The position numbers and the translations under genes were made by a program. Source: Schlesneria sp. DSM 10557 (GTDB lineage: Bacteria > Planctomycetota > Planctomycetia > Planctomycetales > Planctomycetaceae). From it: a stretch of 64,000 bases of DNA. Below, piece by piece: positions 1 through 9,337 of this stretch (positions within the stretch are counted from its first letter, which is position 1; every line of letters starts with the position of its first letter). The stretch lies in NCBI RefSeq assembly GCF_041860085.1, contig NZ_CP124747.1, positions 2,046,001 to 2,110,000 of the forward strand, written 5' to 3'. The notes under the pieces were generated by a model, which saw only the letters and a program-made list of their open reading frames with translations, was not told the DNA's origin and ran no database searches.

Positions 1-259
1 TTCCTCAGCTTGACCTCAGGTCGCGAGGAGAGAGAGCCTTCCACACGAAAAGGCTCAATTTCTCAGGTCACAAAGTCAACGTCAGAGCAGTTTTGCCAGA
101 AAGCCTGACGCACAAACCCGACTCTACTGATGATATTTCTTGCGGGTTTTGAACGCCCGCCTCATGCCGCTGGCGCTGGATCGCGGTTCTCACCAGCGTT
201 CCTTCTGTCGCTGCACGTCCCTGTCGCCCGGTACGCCTGGGCATAGAAAGAAGCACACC

Positions 260-1396
260 ATGCCCCCGCAGGATTTCGATTCCACATTCCGATCCCTCCT
301 CGTAGATCAAGTCGATGCTGTCCCGGAACTAAGACCAGGAGCGACGCGACGTCACCACGGTCGCCACCAATCCGGGTTTACCCTGATCGAACTTCTGGTC
401 GTGATTGCGATCATCGCAGTCCTGATTGCATTACTGCTGCCCGCAGTGCAACAAGCACGTGAAGCCGCTCGAAGAACACAGTGCAAAAACAATCTCAAAC
501 AGATTGCCCTGGGAATTCACAACTACAATGAGACGTACGGCAGCCTCCCCATCGGGCATCAGTACCTCGGCGGATTCGATGGCAACTGGGCAGACAACAA
601 GGGGGGCTCTGGATTTGGCTGGGGCTGGTCCATTCTTCCCTTCATTGACCAGGGACCGCTGTTCAACTCGTTTAATTCATCGCAGCAAGCGGCCGAAACC
701 GCACCGACGACTCCCGGGGGCACCCTATCGAACGCACTGCTGTGCCAGACCGTGATCGCCATAATCAGTTGCCCATCCGACGCCAAGCCGTCCCAGGGGA
801 AGGACATTCCGACTACAAATCTCGATGATGGTGCGATCCCCAGGAATGCCACCAGTAGTTATCAGGGGAGCGCCGCCTCATTTGATGGATGGTCGGGCGA
901 TGCTGCCGGAAATTTCGCTAACCTGCAACAGTGGAACGGTGCCTTCGGACGCTCCAACAGCGGTGCTCGTCGCCTGCACGAGTTCACCGACGGGACTTCC
1001 AACACGTTCCTGGTCGGTGAAACGAAGTACCAGGGGATGGATTCCAGTGGCGGCAACCGCTCGCGCTGGTACGCCGCTGTCGACGGAACGCCGGGTGCCG
1101 CCAAAGGGGCCTCTGGCGCAACCAACGCATTGATGGACGATGGGCAATGGGCCATGAACTGGACTGCGGCACAGGGAAATCCCCAGCCCCATCGCACGGC
1201 CGGAAGTGCCCACACGGGTGGTGCCCAGTTTGCCATGAGCGATGGCTCCGTCCGCTTTGTCAGTGAGCAAATTCACCATACATCGCGAGCGTGGATCCCG
1301 ACAGACCCCTTCGATCACGCGAACAACGGTAGAGCATTTGGACTCTACCAGCGCCTTTACGCCATCGCCGATGGTCTGGTGTTGAGTGAGTTCTGA
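260..1396 (+). CDS. DUF1559 prepilin-like (type II pseudopilin) protein
   Basis: The product is 378 aa. A hydrophilic leader is followed by the type IV/II prepilin cleavage motif GFTLIELLVVIAIIAVLIAL, then the typical planctomycete DUF1559 sequence AVQQAREAARRTQCKNNLKQ. Near the C terminus come a DGTSNTFLVGE block and the H..GG..F.MSDGSVRF block that defines the family. The N-terminal helix should anchor the protein in the inner membrane after prepilin peptidase cleavage, with a beta-rich domain outside. The true function of these abundant planctomycete proteins is not known. I chose the ATG at 260, which has purine-rich sequence upstream. A TTG at 140 in frame gives an unlikely extra 40 residues. 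It precedes a lipoprotein and two sulfatases on the same strand. Confidence 0.92.
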   Translation: MPPQDFDSTFRSLLVDQVDAVPELRPGATRRHHGRHQSGFTLIELLVVIAIIAVLIALLLPAVQQAREAARRTQCKNNLKQIALGIHNYNETYGSLPIGHQYLGGFDGNWADNKGGSGFGWGWSILPFIDQGPLFNSFNSSQQAAETAPTTPGGTLSNALLCQTVIAIISCPSDAKPSQGKDIPTTNLDDGAIPRNATSSYQGSAASFDGWSGDAAGNFANLQQWNGAFGRSNSGARRLHEFTDGTSNTFLVGETKYQGMDSSGGNRSRWYAAVDGTPGAAKGASGATNALMDDGQWAMNWTAAQGNPQPHRTAGSAHTGGAQFAMSDGSVRFVSEQIHHTSRAWIPTDPFDHANNGRAFGLYQRLYAIADGLVLSEF

Positions 1397-1538
1397 TCAC
1401 ACCGAATGACTACCACCGGTGAACTCATCGAGTGACAACCAGGTCGGGTGACGACGCGACAGTGTCCTCACCCGGCGGAGTCTGCCTCATAGGGCTTCGC
1501 CGTCTCAATCTACACAAACTTCGTGCGGGAACCGTGTC

Positions 1539-2015
1539 GTGACAAGCAAAAAAACAAAGCGATCGATCGCAGTGATCTGGAGCATCTCAGCAGTTCTCAT
1601 TACGGTATCTTGCCTGGGCTGCAGTCGAGGCCCGAAGATCGCCTCAGTCCGTGGCACCGTCACCCTGGACGGTGAGCCACTGCCCTACGCTGCGGTCGTC
1701 TTCAATCCTGAAAATGGTCGGCCAGCCGGTGCAACGACCGACGAGAACGGCGAATACGCTCTCAATTTCACGCAAGGCCGCGAGGGAGCCCTGATTGGGG
1801 AGCATCGGGTCATCATCACCACGCGGCGAGATCCCTGGAAAGATCCGAACGGAGAAGTCCACCCCAGCTCCAGTGAAAAACTCCCGACAAAATACAACAC
1901 TCAGTCGACCTTGACGTTCACTGTTGAGCCAGGCAAGACGAATGTCGCTGACTTCGACCTGGAATCGTCCGCCCCAGAATCGCAAGCCTCGCGTAAGCCA
2001 GGAGCCCGACGATGA
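1539..2015 (+). CDS. Carboxypeptidase-regulatory-like domain lipoprotein
   Basis: This 158-aa protein starts at a GTG. A hydrophobic leader ends in VSCLGCSRG, which fits a lipobox, so it is probably a lipoprotein. The mature part contains VRGTVTLDGEPLPYAAVVF and GATTDENGEYAL, the typical strands of a carboxypeptidase regulatory-like (transthyretin-like) beta sandwich. Such small lipoproteins commonly follow a DUF1559 gene in planctomycetes. The stop overlaps the start of the next gene by 4 nt (ATGA), so translation with the sulfatase is probably coupled. Function beyond an extracytoplasmic structural or binding role is not evident. Confidence 0.85.
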   Translation: MTSKKTKRSIAVIWSISAVLITVSCLGCSRGPKIASVRGTVTLDGEPLPYAAVVFNPENGRPAGATTDENGEYALNFTQGREGALIGEHRVIITTRRDPWKDPNGEVHPSSSEKLPTKYNTQSTLTFTVEPGKTNVADFDLESSAPESQASRKPGARR

Positions 2016-3643
2016 GCCGCATGACCTCCTTATCGAGTTTTAGCGTTCTGCTACTGTCTGCCTTCGTATTTCCGTGCCCGTCGCGGTCCGCAGAACAACC
2101 TCGGCGCCCGAATATCGTCATTATCTTTGCCGACGACTGGGGACGACACGCTGGAGCCTACGCACGCCTCGACGGACCCGGGACCGTCAACGACGTGGTC
2201 AGGACCCCGAATTTCGATCGTATCGCGGGGGAGGGCGTCCTCTTCCGACGTGCTTTCGTTTCCTCCCCCAGTTGCACCCCAAGTCGAAGTGCACTCGTCT
2301 CGGGACAGCACTTCTGGCGCACCGGTCGTGGATCAGTGCTGCGTGGAGAATGGGATGGATCCAGTCCCGCATTTCCGCTGTTGCTACGCGATGCTGGCTA
2401 TCGGATTGGAAAGTCGCACAAAGTCTGGACCCCCGGCACCCCTTCCGACGCCCCCTTCGGTGGCCAGCAATTCGCCTACGAGGCAGCAGGTCGCCGCTTC
2501 AACAATTTTTCCGAGAACGCGTCGAAACTTGTCGCCGAAGGAAAAACGGTCGAAGCAGCGAAAGCAGAACTCTTCGATGAAGTACGGGCAAATTTTGACA
2601 CGTTCCTCAACAACCGCGGCAGCGACCAACCTTTCACTTACTGGTTTGGGCCGACCAATGTCCATCGAAAGTGGACGAAAGGATCGGGCAAAGCATTGTG
2701 GGGGCTGAACCCGGACGACCTCGCAGGAAAGCTTCCGCCATTCCTGCCGGATGTCCCTGAGGTCCGGGAAGATCTGGCAGATTATTTCGGAGAAATCGCC
2801 GCCCTTGACGGCGCGATTGGCCTGATTGTTGAACGACTCGAGCAAATCGGTGAGCTGGACAATACGCTGTTGATCATCAGTGGCGACCACGGCGCCCCGG
2901 GCTTCCCACATGGGAAGTGCAACCTGTACGACTTCGGAACGCAAGTCCCACTCCTGGTCCGCTGGGGTGGCGCCCCCGGCGGTCGTGTCGTCGATGATCT
3001 GATCAGTCTGACGGACATCGCACCAACGGTACTTGAATTGGCCGGGTTGCCCATCCCCGAAGTGATGACGGGTCGCAGCCTGGTAAGGATTTTGAAGGGT
3101 GACAAGTCGGGACAGGTTGATCCGCAGCGTACGGCCATCTACACCGGAAGAGAGCGCCACGTCGACAGTGCTCGTGCTGACTACATGCCATATCCGCAAC
3201 GTGCGATTCGCACGCACGATTATCTCTACATTGTCAACTTTCGGCCTGATCGCTGGCCGCTGGGCGACCCTCACCGGTTGGACGGAGATCAGCCTCCGAC
3301 GGTCGAAGAGGTGACGGAAAATACTCGGATTACGCTGGCCGATGAAGACGCCGGCCCCACCAAAGCCTGGCTGGTGAGTCAGCGTCGCTCTCCACGTTGG
3401 AAGGCTCACTTCGACTGGGTCTATGGTAAACGTCCGCGGGAAGAATTGTATGACCTCCGCCAGGACCCCCATCAGGTTAAGAACGTCGCGAATGACGCGG
3501 AATACGCGAATGCCCGCGCCACACTGGAGCGTCAGCTTTTGCAGGAACTGCAGCAGACTGGCGATCCCCGTCTGATCGATGAAGGATCCTATTTCGAAAC
3601 TCCACCCGTCGGTGGACCACCTGTCACCCCAGCCGACCGCTGA
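2012..3643 (+). CDS. Secreted formylglycine-dependent sulfatase (1)
   Basis: The 543-aa product has a signal peptide (about residues 1-27) and then PNIVIIFADDWG, the metal-binding Asp pair of the alkaline phosphatase/sulfatase fold. The formylglycine motif is C88-T-P-S-R, followed by SALVSGQ. A second metal and active-site region reads LLIISGDHGAPGFPHGK. This is the Cys type, which needs a formylglycine-generating enzyme; none is in the window. It should hydrolyse sulfate esters in the periplasm or outside. The ATG overlaps the lipoprotein stop. The substrate cannot be read from the sequence. The tandem paralogue downstream suggests a sulfated-polysaccharide degradation unit. Confidence 0.93.
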   Translation: MSRMTSLSSFSVLLLSAFVFPCPSRSAEQPRRPNIVIIFADDWGRHAGAYARLDGPGTVNDVVRTPNFDRIAGEGVLFRRAFVSSPSCTPSRSALVSGQHFWRTGRGSVLRGEWDGSSPAFPLLLRDAGYRIGKSHKVWTPGTPSDAPFGGQQFAYEAAGRRFNNFSENASKLVAEGKTVEAAKAELFDEVRANFDTFLNNRGSDQPFTYWFGPTNVHRKWTKGSGKALWGLNPDDLAGKLPPFLPDVPEVREDLADYFGEIAALDGAIGLIVERLEQIGELDNTLLIISGDHGAPGFPHGKCNLYDFGTQVPLLVRWGGAPGGRVVDDLISLTDIAPTVLELAGLPIPEVMTGRSLVRILKGDKSGQVDPQRTAIYTGRERHVDSARADYMPYPQRAIRTHDYLYIVNFRPDRWPLGDPHRLDGDQPPTVEEVTENTRITLADEDAGPTKAWLVSQRRSPRWKAHFDWVYGKRPREELYDLRQDPHQVKNVANDAEYANARATLERQLLQELQQTGDPRLIDEGSYFETPPVGGPPVTPADR

Positions 3644-3659
3644 CACGGAGTTCTCTCTC

Positions 3660-5231
3660 ATGACAAAGACCAGCCTCTCCCTCTCGCTCGCACTCATGCT
3701 CGTAATCGACGTGTCCATGTCGATCGCCGCCGACCTCCCTTCGCGCCCCAATATCCTGTTCGTCATCTTTGACGACTGGGGAGGAAGCCGGCATTCCGGT
3801 GTTGCCGGGTGCCAGTGGATTAAGACACCCAACTTCGATCGGATTGCACGCGAAGGGATTCTCTTTGCCAACGCCTTCACCTCGAATCCTAAGTGCAGTC
3901 CCTGCCGGGCAAGCATTCTGACGGGCCGTAATACCTGGCAACTTCGCGAGGCTGTGTCACACAATGGTAATTTCCCGTCGGGATTTGAAACTTTTCCCGA
4001 CCTGCTCGAACGATCGGGTTACACGATCGGCTATACGGGGAAAGGCTGGGGTCCGGGCGACTTCAGGGCGAGTGGCCGCACTCGAAATCCCGTCGGTCCT
4101 GTTTACGACAAACTCAAGCAGGAATCCCCCACGACCGGAATCAACAAGAACGACTATGCAGGGAACTTTGACGACTTTCTGCAGCAGCGACCGGCCGACA
4201 AGCCGTTTTTCTTCTGGATTGGTTTCCATGAACCGCACCGCGCGTACGAGTGGGATACGGGAGCAAGGTCGGGTAAATCGCTCGATTCTGTGAACGTCCC
4301 TACCTACCTCCCAGACACCGAGATTGTCCGACGCGATTTACTGGACTACGCACTGGAAGTCGAATGGGGAGATGCTCAGCTTGGCAAGGCGCTGGCAGTT
4401 CTCGAGAAGACGGGACAACTCGACAACACCCTCATCGTCGTCACATCGGATCACGGGATGCCGTTCCCGTTTGTAAAAGGACAAATTCACGACGACGCGT
4501 TCCACCTGCCACTCGCCATTCGCTGGGGGGCTGGTGTTCCGGGAGGTCGAGTGGTGCAGGATTTTGTCAACGTGAGAGACTTCGCACCCACATTTCTGGA
4601 AGTCGCTGGCGCGGCACCCCATGAACAGATCACTGGCCGCAGTCTGACCAACATCCTTCGTTCAAAGACCTCCGGATACATTGAAAACCGCGACGTGATG
4701 CTCGTTGGAAAAGAACGTCATGACATCGGCCGCATTCACGATCAAGGTTATCCCGTTCGTGCCATCCGGACGAAAGAGTTCTTGTACGTTCACAACTTTC
4801 ACCCGGAACGATGGCCAGCAGGCGATCCAGAAACCGATTTTGGCAACGTCGATCCCAGTCCGTCCAAAGAAGTCATCAAGGTATTGAAGGGGTATTACTA
4901 CGACCTCTCCTTCGGTAAGCGACTTCCCGATGAATTGTACCGTATCACGGACGATCCCGATTGTGTCAATAACCTGGCCAATGAACTCGCGTTCCAGAAT
5001 GACGTGCAACGACTGCGGGCTCAAATGGTGCAACTTCTCAAGGAAGAAGGTGATCCCCGAGTCCTGGGAACCTTTGGCGAACTTGAGCAATATCAATATG
5101 TCGGCGGACGGGGCAAAGGTTACGAAACGTGGCTCCGCCGCCAGGAAGAGACCGTTCTGAAATCCCTTCAGGAAACATTGAACGCGAACGGATCGAAAGA
5201 GCCTGCACCGCAAAAGTCGTCCGCTAAATAA
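3660..5231 (+). CDS. Secreted formylglycine-dependent sulfatase (2)
   Basis: The 523-aa product has a signal peptide ending near SIAA, then PNILFVIFDDWG, and formylglycine motif C79-S-P-C-R followed by ASILTGR. The fourth motif position is Cys rather than the more frequent Ser. The region VVTSDHGMPFPFVKG supplies the later metal and active-site residues. The start at 3660 has a GGAG ribosome site at 3647-3650; the longer in-frame extension overlaps sulfatase 1 and is rejected. It is clearly paralogous to the upstream sulfatase (shared NFHPERWPAGDP/NFRPDRWPLGDP block), so this is a tandem duplication with divergence, perhaps for a different linkage of the same glycan. Confidence 0.93.
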   Translation: MTKTSLSLSLALMLVIDVSMSIAADLPSRPNILFVIFDDWGGSRHSGVAGCQWIKTPNFDRIAREGILFANAFTSNPKCSPCRASILTGRNTWQLREAVSHNGNFPSGFETFPDLLERSGYTIGYTGKGWGPGDFRASGRTRNPVGPVYDKLKQESPTTGINKNDYAGNFDDFLQQRPADKPFFFWIGFHEPHRAYEWDTGARSGKSLDSVNVPTYLPDTEIVRRDLLDYALEVEWGDAQLGKALAVLEKTGQLDNTLIVVTSDHGMPFPFVKGQIHDDAFHLPLAIRWGAGVPGGRVVQDFVNVRDFAPTFLEVAGAAPHEQITGRSLTNILRSKTSGYIENRDVMLVGKERHDIGRIHDQGYPVRAIRTKEFLYVHNFHPERWPAGDPETDFGNVDPSPSKEVIKVLKGYYYDLSFGKRLPDELYRITDDPDCVNNLANELAFQNDVQRLRAQMVQLLKEEGDPRVLGTFGELEQYQYVGGRGKGYETWLRRQEETVLKSLQETLNANGSKEPAPQKSSAK

Positions 5232-5299
5232 CTGGCTGAAGGCGGCGCAGTCAACGTTACGATTGGGGGTCGCAAAATCCGGCCCGAAATCTTCGGCTC

Positions 5300-5338
5300 A
5301 GGCCAGTGAAACGATCTTCGAGGTCGTTTCACTGGCCT
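5300..5338. terminator. Strong bidirectional hairpin terminator
   Basis: The arms AGGCCAGTGAAACGATC (5300-5316) and GGTCGTTTCACTGGCCT (5322-5338) pair over 17 positions with one G-U, around a 5-nt loop. The hairpin lies between two convergent genes and covers two bases of the stop codon of the minus-strand PQQ gene. Only weak T-tracts flank it. Confidence 0.65.
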
Positions 5339-6659
5339 ATTTCTGTCCCTTGCCGATGCAGTAAAGAGATCTGTTTGAACGAACGAAGAGTTGAGCGTTC
5401 ACGATGGCTGGCGTGGCGTTGAAGTCACTCTCATCATCGTTGAACTGATTCCGGGCCAGTAGCTCGTATTCCGGCCTGGCATCGAGCACCAGCATTCCCG
5501 CCCAACGGCACTGAACGTAAATTCGTCCCGCCGCGACGACTGGTGACGCATAGACTGGCCGCCCCCCCGCTTCGAATTCCGCCACACGCTCGCGATAGAT
5601 CTGATCTCCCGTCGTTGCGTTGATACAAAATGCCTGACCCCGATCGTCGATCCAGTAGAGATGATCTTCAAACAGGACTGGTGTCGCGACGTAGGAACTG
5701 CTGCGACTGGTCCACAGAATTTCAGGCGTCGCCGCTTCGTCAACGGGATCAATCTTGATTGCGAGACTTCCCGCGGATCGAAAGCCACCGAAGATGTAAA
5801 TGGTCTGTCCGTTCGTGATGACACTGGGGCAGATGGTTCCTGTCAAATCGTGATCAAGGTGCCAGCGTTTCTCACCCGTCCTGGGATCGATCCCCCATGC
5901 CTCTCCAGGGAGGGCCATCACCAGGTCTGTCCGCGACTCGCTCAACTTCACCAGCCCCGGCGTGCCGTAGGCAAGCTCCAGCGCTTCACTTTCGACCTTC
6001 CAGACTTCACTGCCGGTCGACTGATCCAGGGCTCGCAGGGAACGACTCTCTTCAGCGGCGTTCACGATGACAAGATTCTCGTAGAGGATGAGACTTGCCC
6101 CCGATCCCCAGCGGCGAATGCTTGATTCACTTCCGACAAGGGTCTGCCAAAGCAACTTCCCGTCGCGATCGAAGGCGACAACACCTGCCTTGCCAAAGAA
6201 GCAGAACACCCGTTCGCCGTCGGTGACCGGAGTGCTACTGGCGTAACCATGTTCAGAGATGTAGCCCTGAAAAGGATCTTCCGGCAGTGTGCCGGCCACG
6301 GTCTGACTCCAGACCAGACTTCCCTGGTCGCGATCGAGACATGTCACGTGACGCGTCAACCGTTGAATGTCGCCGCCTTCTTCTCCCGGAAGCCCGTAAC
6401 CTGTGTAACTCGTCACATAGACTCGGTCGCCATGAATGACGGGACTGGACGATCCGGGTCCCGGAAGCTCGTACTTCCAGCGAAGGTTTTTGGTCGCGCT
6501 CCACTCCCGCGGAAGATCCGCCTTGCTGTCCGTTCCAGAGCCATTTGGGCCGCGAAACTGGGACCAGTCCTCAGCGCTGGAAAAGTGGCCGCTGGCGGCG
6601 AGAACGAACAGGGCGACAGGAGCCCAAAAAGAACTGTGGCTGCGTGCGGCCATATCCAT
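5337..6659 (-). CDS. Secreted PQQ-like beta-propeller repeat protein (1)
   Basis: This 440-aa protein has a signal peptide, then DWSQFRGPNGSGTDS, the usual entry to planctomycete PQQ-binding-like propellers related to BamB. Repeated blades are seen, such as SSPVIHGDRVYVTS, VTCLDRDQGSLVW, ASSTPVTDGERVFCFFG and YASPVVAAGRIYVQ. No dehydrogenase catalytic residues were recognised. It is probably an extracytoplasmic scaffold or binding propeller rather than an enzyme. The start at 6659 has AAGGGACGAGG just upstream; the longer frame adds 28 hydrophilic residues with no ribosome site. It converges on the sulfatase cluster and shares its terminator. Confidence 0.88.
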   Translation of the reverse strand: MDMAARSHSSFWAPVALFVLAASGHFSSAEDWSQFRGPNGSGTDSKADLPREWSATKNLRWKYELPGPGSSSPVIHGDRVYVTSYTGYGLPGEEGGDIQRLTRHVTCLDRDQGSLVWSQTVAGTLPEDPFQGYISEHGYASSTPVTDGERVFCFFGKAGVVAFDRDGKLLWQTLVGSESSIRRWGSGASLILYENLVIVNAAEESRSLRALDQSTGSEVWKVESEALELAYGTPGLVKLSESRTDLVMALPGEAWGIDPRTGEKRWHLDHDLTGTICPSVITNGQTIYIFGGFRSAGSLAIKIDPVDEAATPEILWTSRSSSYVATPVLFEDHLYWIDDRGQAFCINATTGDQIYRERVAEFEAGGRPVYASPVVAAGRIYVQCRWAGMLVLDARPEYELLARNQFNDDESDFNATPAIVNAQLFVRSNRSLYCIGKGQK

Positions 6660-7002
6660 GCCTCGTCCCTTCAAGAGAGATGATTGCAGTGGCGGCAGAG
6701 TTTGCCTGGCGCCACTACCTTTCGGATGGGGGTAATGTAGCACACTTCAGGAAGGAACCGACTCGCGATTCAGTTGCGATCAGATAACAGGGCAGGTCCC
6801 TGGGCTTTTACGGATCACGACGTCCATTGCCGAGAGGATTTTTGTTACAGAACGGACTGAGAGTCTTCGAGCAAGTCTCTGCCAAGGCGAGTTCTCGTAA
6901 TTGCATATCGCGGCTTTGTATTTGCGATCGACGTCTCCCCACATGACCTGAGTTCGATTTGTGTCATCGCTCATCCTTCGGGAACAGCGGGGAACTGCAA
7001 CG
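6660..7002. other. Intergenic, no gene seen
   Basis: This is the upstream region of the minus-strand PQQ gene. No convincing reading frame or repeat is seen. It should contain that gene's promoter, which I cannot place with confidence. Confidence 0.4.
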
Positions 7003-7400
7003 TTGATTCGTGTTGGTTATGAAATCTCCTTTCAGTCTCCACAGCCCGCTCCCATGATTGTCCTGCTCTCCATCCATCCGGAACGATTACCGACGATCCG
7101 CAAGTCCGAACAACCCCGTGTCACCCCGTTAGTGCGCGCAACGGAATACATCGACCGCTTTGGCAACCGCTGCAGCCGACGGGTCGCTCCTCAGGGAAGG
7201 ATTGCTTTTTCCTTCCAATGAGGCGATCGTGGAAGAGAGTGGACGGCCCGCCCTGCAAGTCCTGAATGCGACTCAGGCCGCAGTCGAAGATTTCCCCAGC
7301 GACGCACAGTACCTGCTGGCGAACCGCTACTGCGAAGTCGATAGCGTGACTTCATCCATCACTCGAGACAGGGAAGCGAATCCCATTCGATCGGGACACG
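7003..7400 (+). pseudogene. Transglutaminase-like family protein, N-terminal remnant (frameshifted, truncated)
   Basis: The first frame, from a TTG at 7003, reads IRVGYEISFQSPQPAPMIVL, then HPERL and EYIDRFGNRCSRRVAPQGRI. This resembles the N-terminal region of bacterial transglutaminase-like (Cys-His-Asp) proteins. It breaks near 7195-7215, at a T-rich stretch. The next frame continues with LLFPSNEAIVEESGRPALQV and QYLLANRYCEVDS, again family-like. Similarity fades by about 7380, just before the 3' boundary of the group II intron at 7410. The catalytic domain is absent, and it is not on the far side of the intron either. This is a decayed fragment. Recognition rests on recalled family features. 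Confidence 0.6.
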
Positions 7401-7409
7401 GTTCGCGCA

Positions 7410-9331
7410 ATCGGGTAGGAGGAGGGGTTACCCCCTCCGTCCTCCCACACCACCGGACGTACTCATCGTATCCGGCGGTTTCTAAGATGGTTGTAAATCG
7501 GCGTGCCTTTGGGTCAGGAAGACGAGGCCGAGACGATGGAACCAGTCGATGGACATGGCATGTTGAGCAGGAGGGCTACCCGCCATGCGCCACCATCCTT
7601 TCCCCGAGTTAGCCAGAATCCACGCGAGGTACCGGGGTACTCCGCACGAGATCAGGAAGTCGGAGATCGGTTTCGCACGTTTCCGCTGTTTGAGTTGAAC
7701 GCAGCGCAGACGATGTCGAATCCATTCATCCAGACGTTCGAGGTGAGACCGACATTGGGCATGTCGGTAGTATGTCACCCATCCGGTCAAGAACGAGTTG
7801 AGTTCGGTCACCATCCGTCGGAGGCTGACGCCTCGATTGCGTTTCGTCAGTTCACGCACCTTCTGCCGTGCCCGTGCGAGACTCTGAGGGGCGACCCCCA
7901 GCTTCCCGCCCGGGAGCAGACGGTGGCCCAGGAATTTCCGGTCCAGGATGTACGCTGCTGCGGATTTATCGCGGTTAACCCGCAATCGCAGATGCGTTTC
8001 CAGGAATGTCGTGAGCGAGGCCAGCACGCGTTCTCCCGCTGCTTTTGTCCGCACGTAAATGTTGCAGTCATCGGCATAGCGACAGAACTTGTGCCCGCGA
8101 CGCTCCAGTTCCCGGTCGAGATCGTCCAGTAACAAGTTCGCCAGCAGTGGTGACAAGGGACCGCCTTGCGGCGTCCCTTCCTGACGTGCAAGGCAGGCAC
8201 CGTCTTGCATCAGCCCCGCTTCCAGGAACCGGCGAATGATGCGAAGCAGACGCTTATCAGGCACGCGTCGCGCCAGACGTCCCATCAGAATGTCGTGGTT
8301 GACCCTGTCGAAGAACTTCTCCAGGTCCATATCCACGACGATGAGACGTCCTTCGGCCACGTATTGCTGAGCCGCGGCCAAGGCCTGGTGGGCACTGCGA
8401 CCGGGGCGGAACCCGTAGCTGGAGTTCGAGAACGTCGGATCAAATAGCGGTTCGAGAACCTGCAGAATCGCTTGCTGTACGAGTCGGTCGACAACCGTCG
8501 GAATGCCCAATTGTCGCATTCCACCTCCCGGCTTCGGAATTTGCACTCCACGCACCGGTTGGGGCTGGTATCGTCCTTCCAGGAGCGAGGCGATCAGCGT
8601 GTTCTTGTGAGTCGCAATCCAGGCGGCCAAATCGTCGAGGGTCATCCCATCGACGCCTGGGGCACCCTTGTTCGCTTTCACTTTGCGATAGGCTCGATTG
8701 AGATTGTCTCGGTCACAAATCCTTTCCATCAGGTTGTCGGTCAAGGCGCGTGTCTGGTCTGACGCCGCGAGAGTTTGTGACTCCTCGAACCGGGCAGATT
8801 GGATGCTGTCCGCACCGCCCTGGTCGTGGCGCAGCGGTTCCCCGTCAGCTCCGAAGAGTCGCCGTTGATACCAACTGCCTTCCTGTCGCTCCGCTCTCAT
8901 CGAGTCGTCTCAGGCGTACCCTGCATCTTAGATTCGGTCCTTCGCCGGTGAGTAAGTCATGACCAACATGTCTGACGATGCACCCCAACTACTACGACCT
9001 CGGCTGACTTCTCTCCACGCGTCTGACGGTGTTGCCACCGACATAGCCGGATCGACCGGCACGAAGAGAGATCTCCGTGCTTCTTTCCCTTGGGCCTCGC
9101 TGGATTTACCGGCGTGAGTGTCCGGATGAGCATTGGGCATCCCCATCCACTGCCGGGTTACCCCACCACGTCGGCCTTGTATCCAGTTTCTGTTCGTCGA
9201 GTCCAAGTTTCGCTTTCGGCTCCCTTCAGATCCCGCCTCGCGGCGGGCACCCTGTCCTACAGCTCACGGTTCCGGTCATCACGGCCCGTAGAGAACTTCC
9301 ATCTCCGAGAAACACAACATGCCAGGCGCAC
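7410..9331 (-). mobile_element. Group II intron, IIC-like, complete
   Basis: The 5' end on the minus strand (9331) reads GTGCGCCTGGCAT, a bacterial group II 5' consensus. The 3' end reads CCCGAT (7410). Domain V occupies about 7449-7479: ACCGCCGGA pairs with TCCGGTGGT, with a CG bulge and a short TAC/GTA cap. A CGC triad in its base, rather than AGC, is typical of some IIC introns. The intron is about 1,922 nt and encodes a reverse transcriptase/maturase without an endonuclease domain. It lies directly behind the T-tract of an intrinsic terminator, the known IIC target preference. The subclass call is an inference from the triad, the target and the missing endonuclease. Confidence 0.87.
7482..8900 (-). 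CDS. ltrA: Group II intron reverse transcriptase/maturase
   Basis: The 472-aa protein has the RT blocks in order: ANKGAPGVDGMTLDD, IPKPGGGMRQLGIPTVVDRL, FSNSSYGFRPGRSAHQAL, DLEKFFDRVNHDILM, TPQGGPLSPLLANLLLDDLD and the catalytic YADD (about 275-278). A maturase/thumb region (SLRRMVTELNSFLTGWVTYY) and a C-terminal intron-maturase (GIIM) segment follow. No HNH endonuclease is present after the maturase domain. It acts as a splicing cofactor and as the polymerase for retrotransposition of its host intron. The frame is open with all RT motifs present, so the element is probably functional. The stop lies just before domain V. Confidence 0.95.
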   Translation of the reverse strand: MRAERQEGSWYQRRLFGADGEPLRHDQGGADSIQSARFEESQTLAASDQTRALTDNLMERICDRDNLNRAYRKVKANKGAPGVDGMTLDDLAAWIATHKNTLIASLLEGRYQPQPVRGVQIPKPGGGMRQLGIPTVVDRLVQQAILQVLEPLFDPTFSNSSYGFRPGRSAHQALAAAQQYVAEGRLIVVDMDLEKFFDRVNHDILMGRLARRVPDKRLLRIIRRFLEAGLMQDGACLARQEGTPQGGPLSPLLANLLLDDLDRELERRGHKFCRYADDCNIYVRTKAAGERVLASLTTFLETHLRLRVNRDKSAAAYILDRKFLGHRLLPGGKLGVAPQSLARARQKVRELTKRNRGVSLRRMVTELNSFLTGWVTYYRHAQCRSHLERLDEWIRHRLRCVQLKQRKRAKPISDFLISCGVPRYLAWILANSGKGWWRMAGSPPAQHAMSIDWFHRLGLVFLTQRHADLQPS

Positions 9332-9337
9332 AGAAAA

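Noticed and set aside
2384-3964. Minus-strand open frame of 526 codons opposite the sulfatases
   Set aside because: It is antisense to two clear sulfatase genes, has no family features and its composition follows from GC-rich codon use on the other strand.
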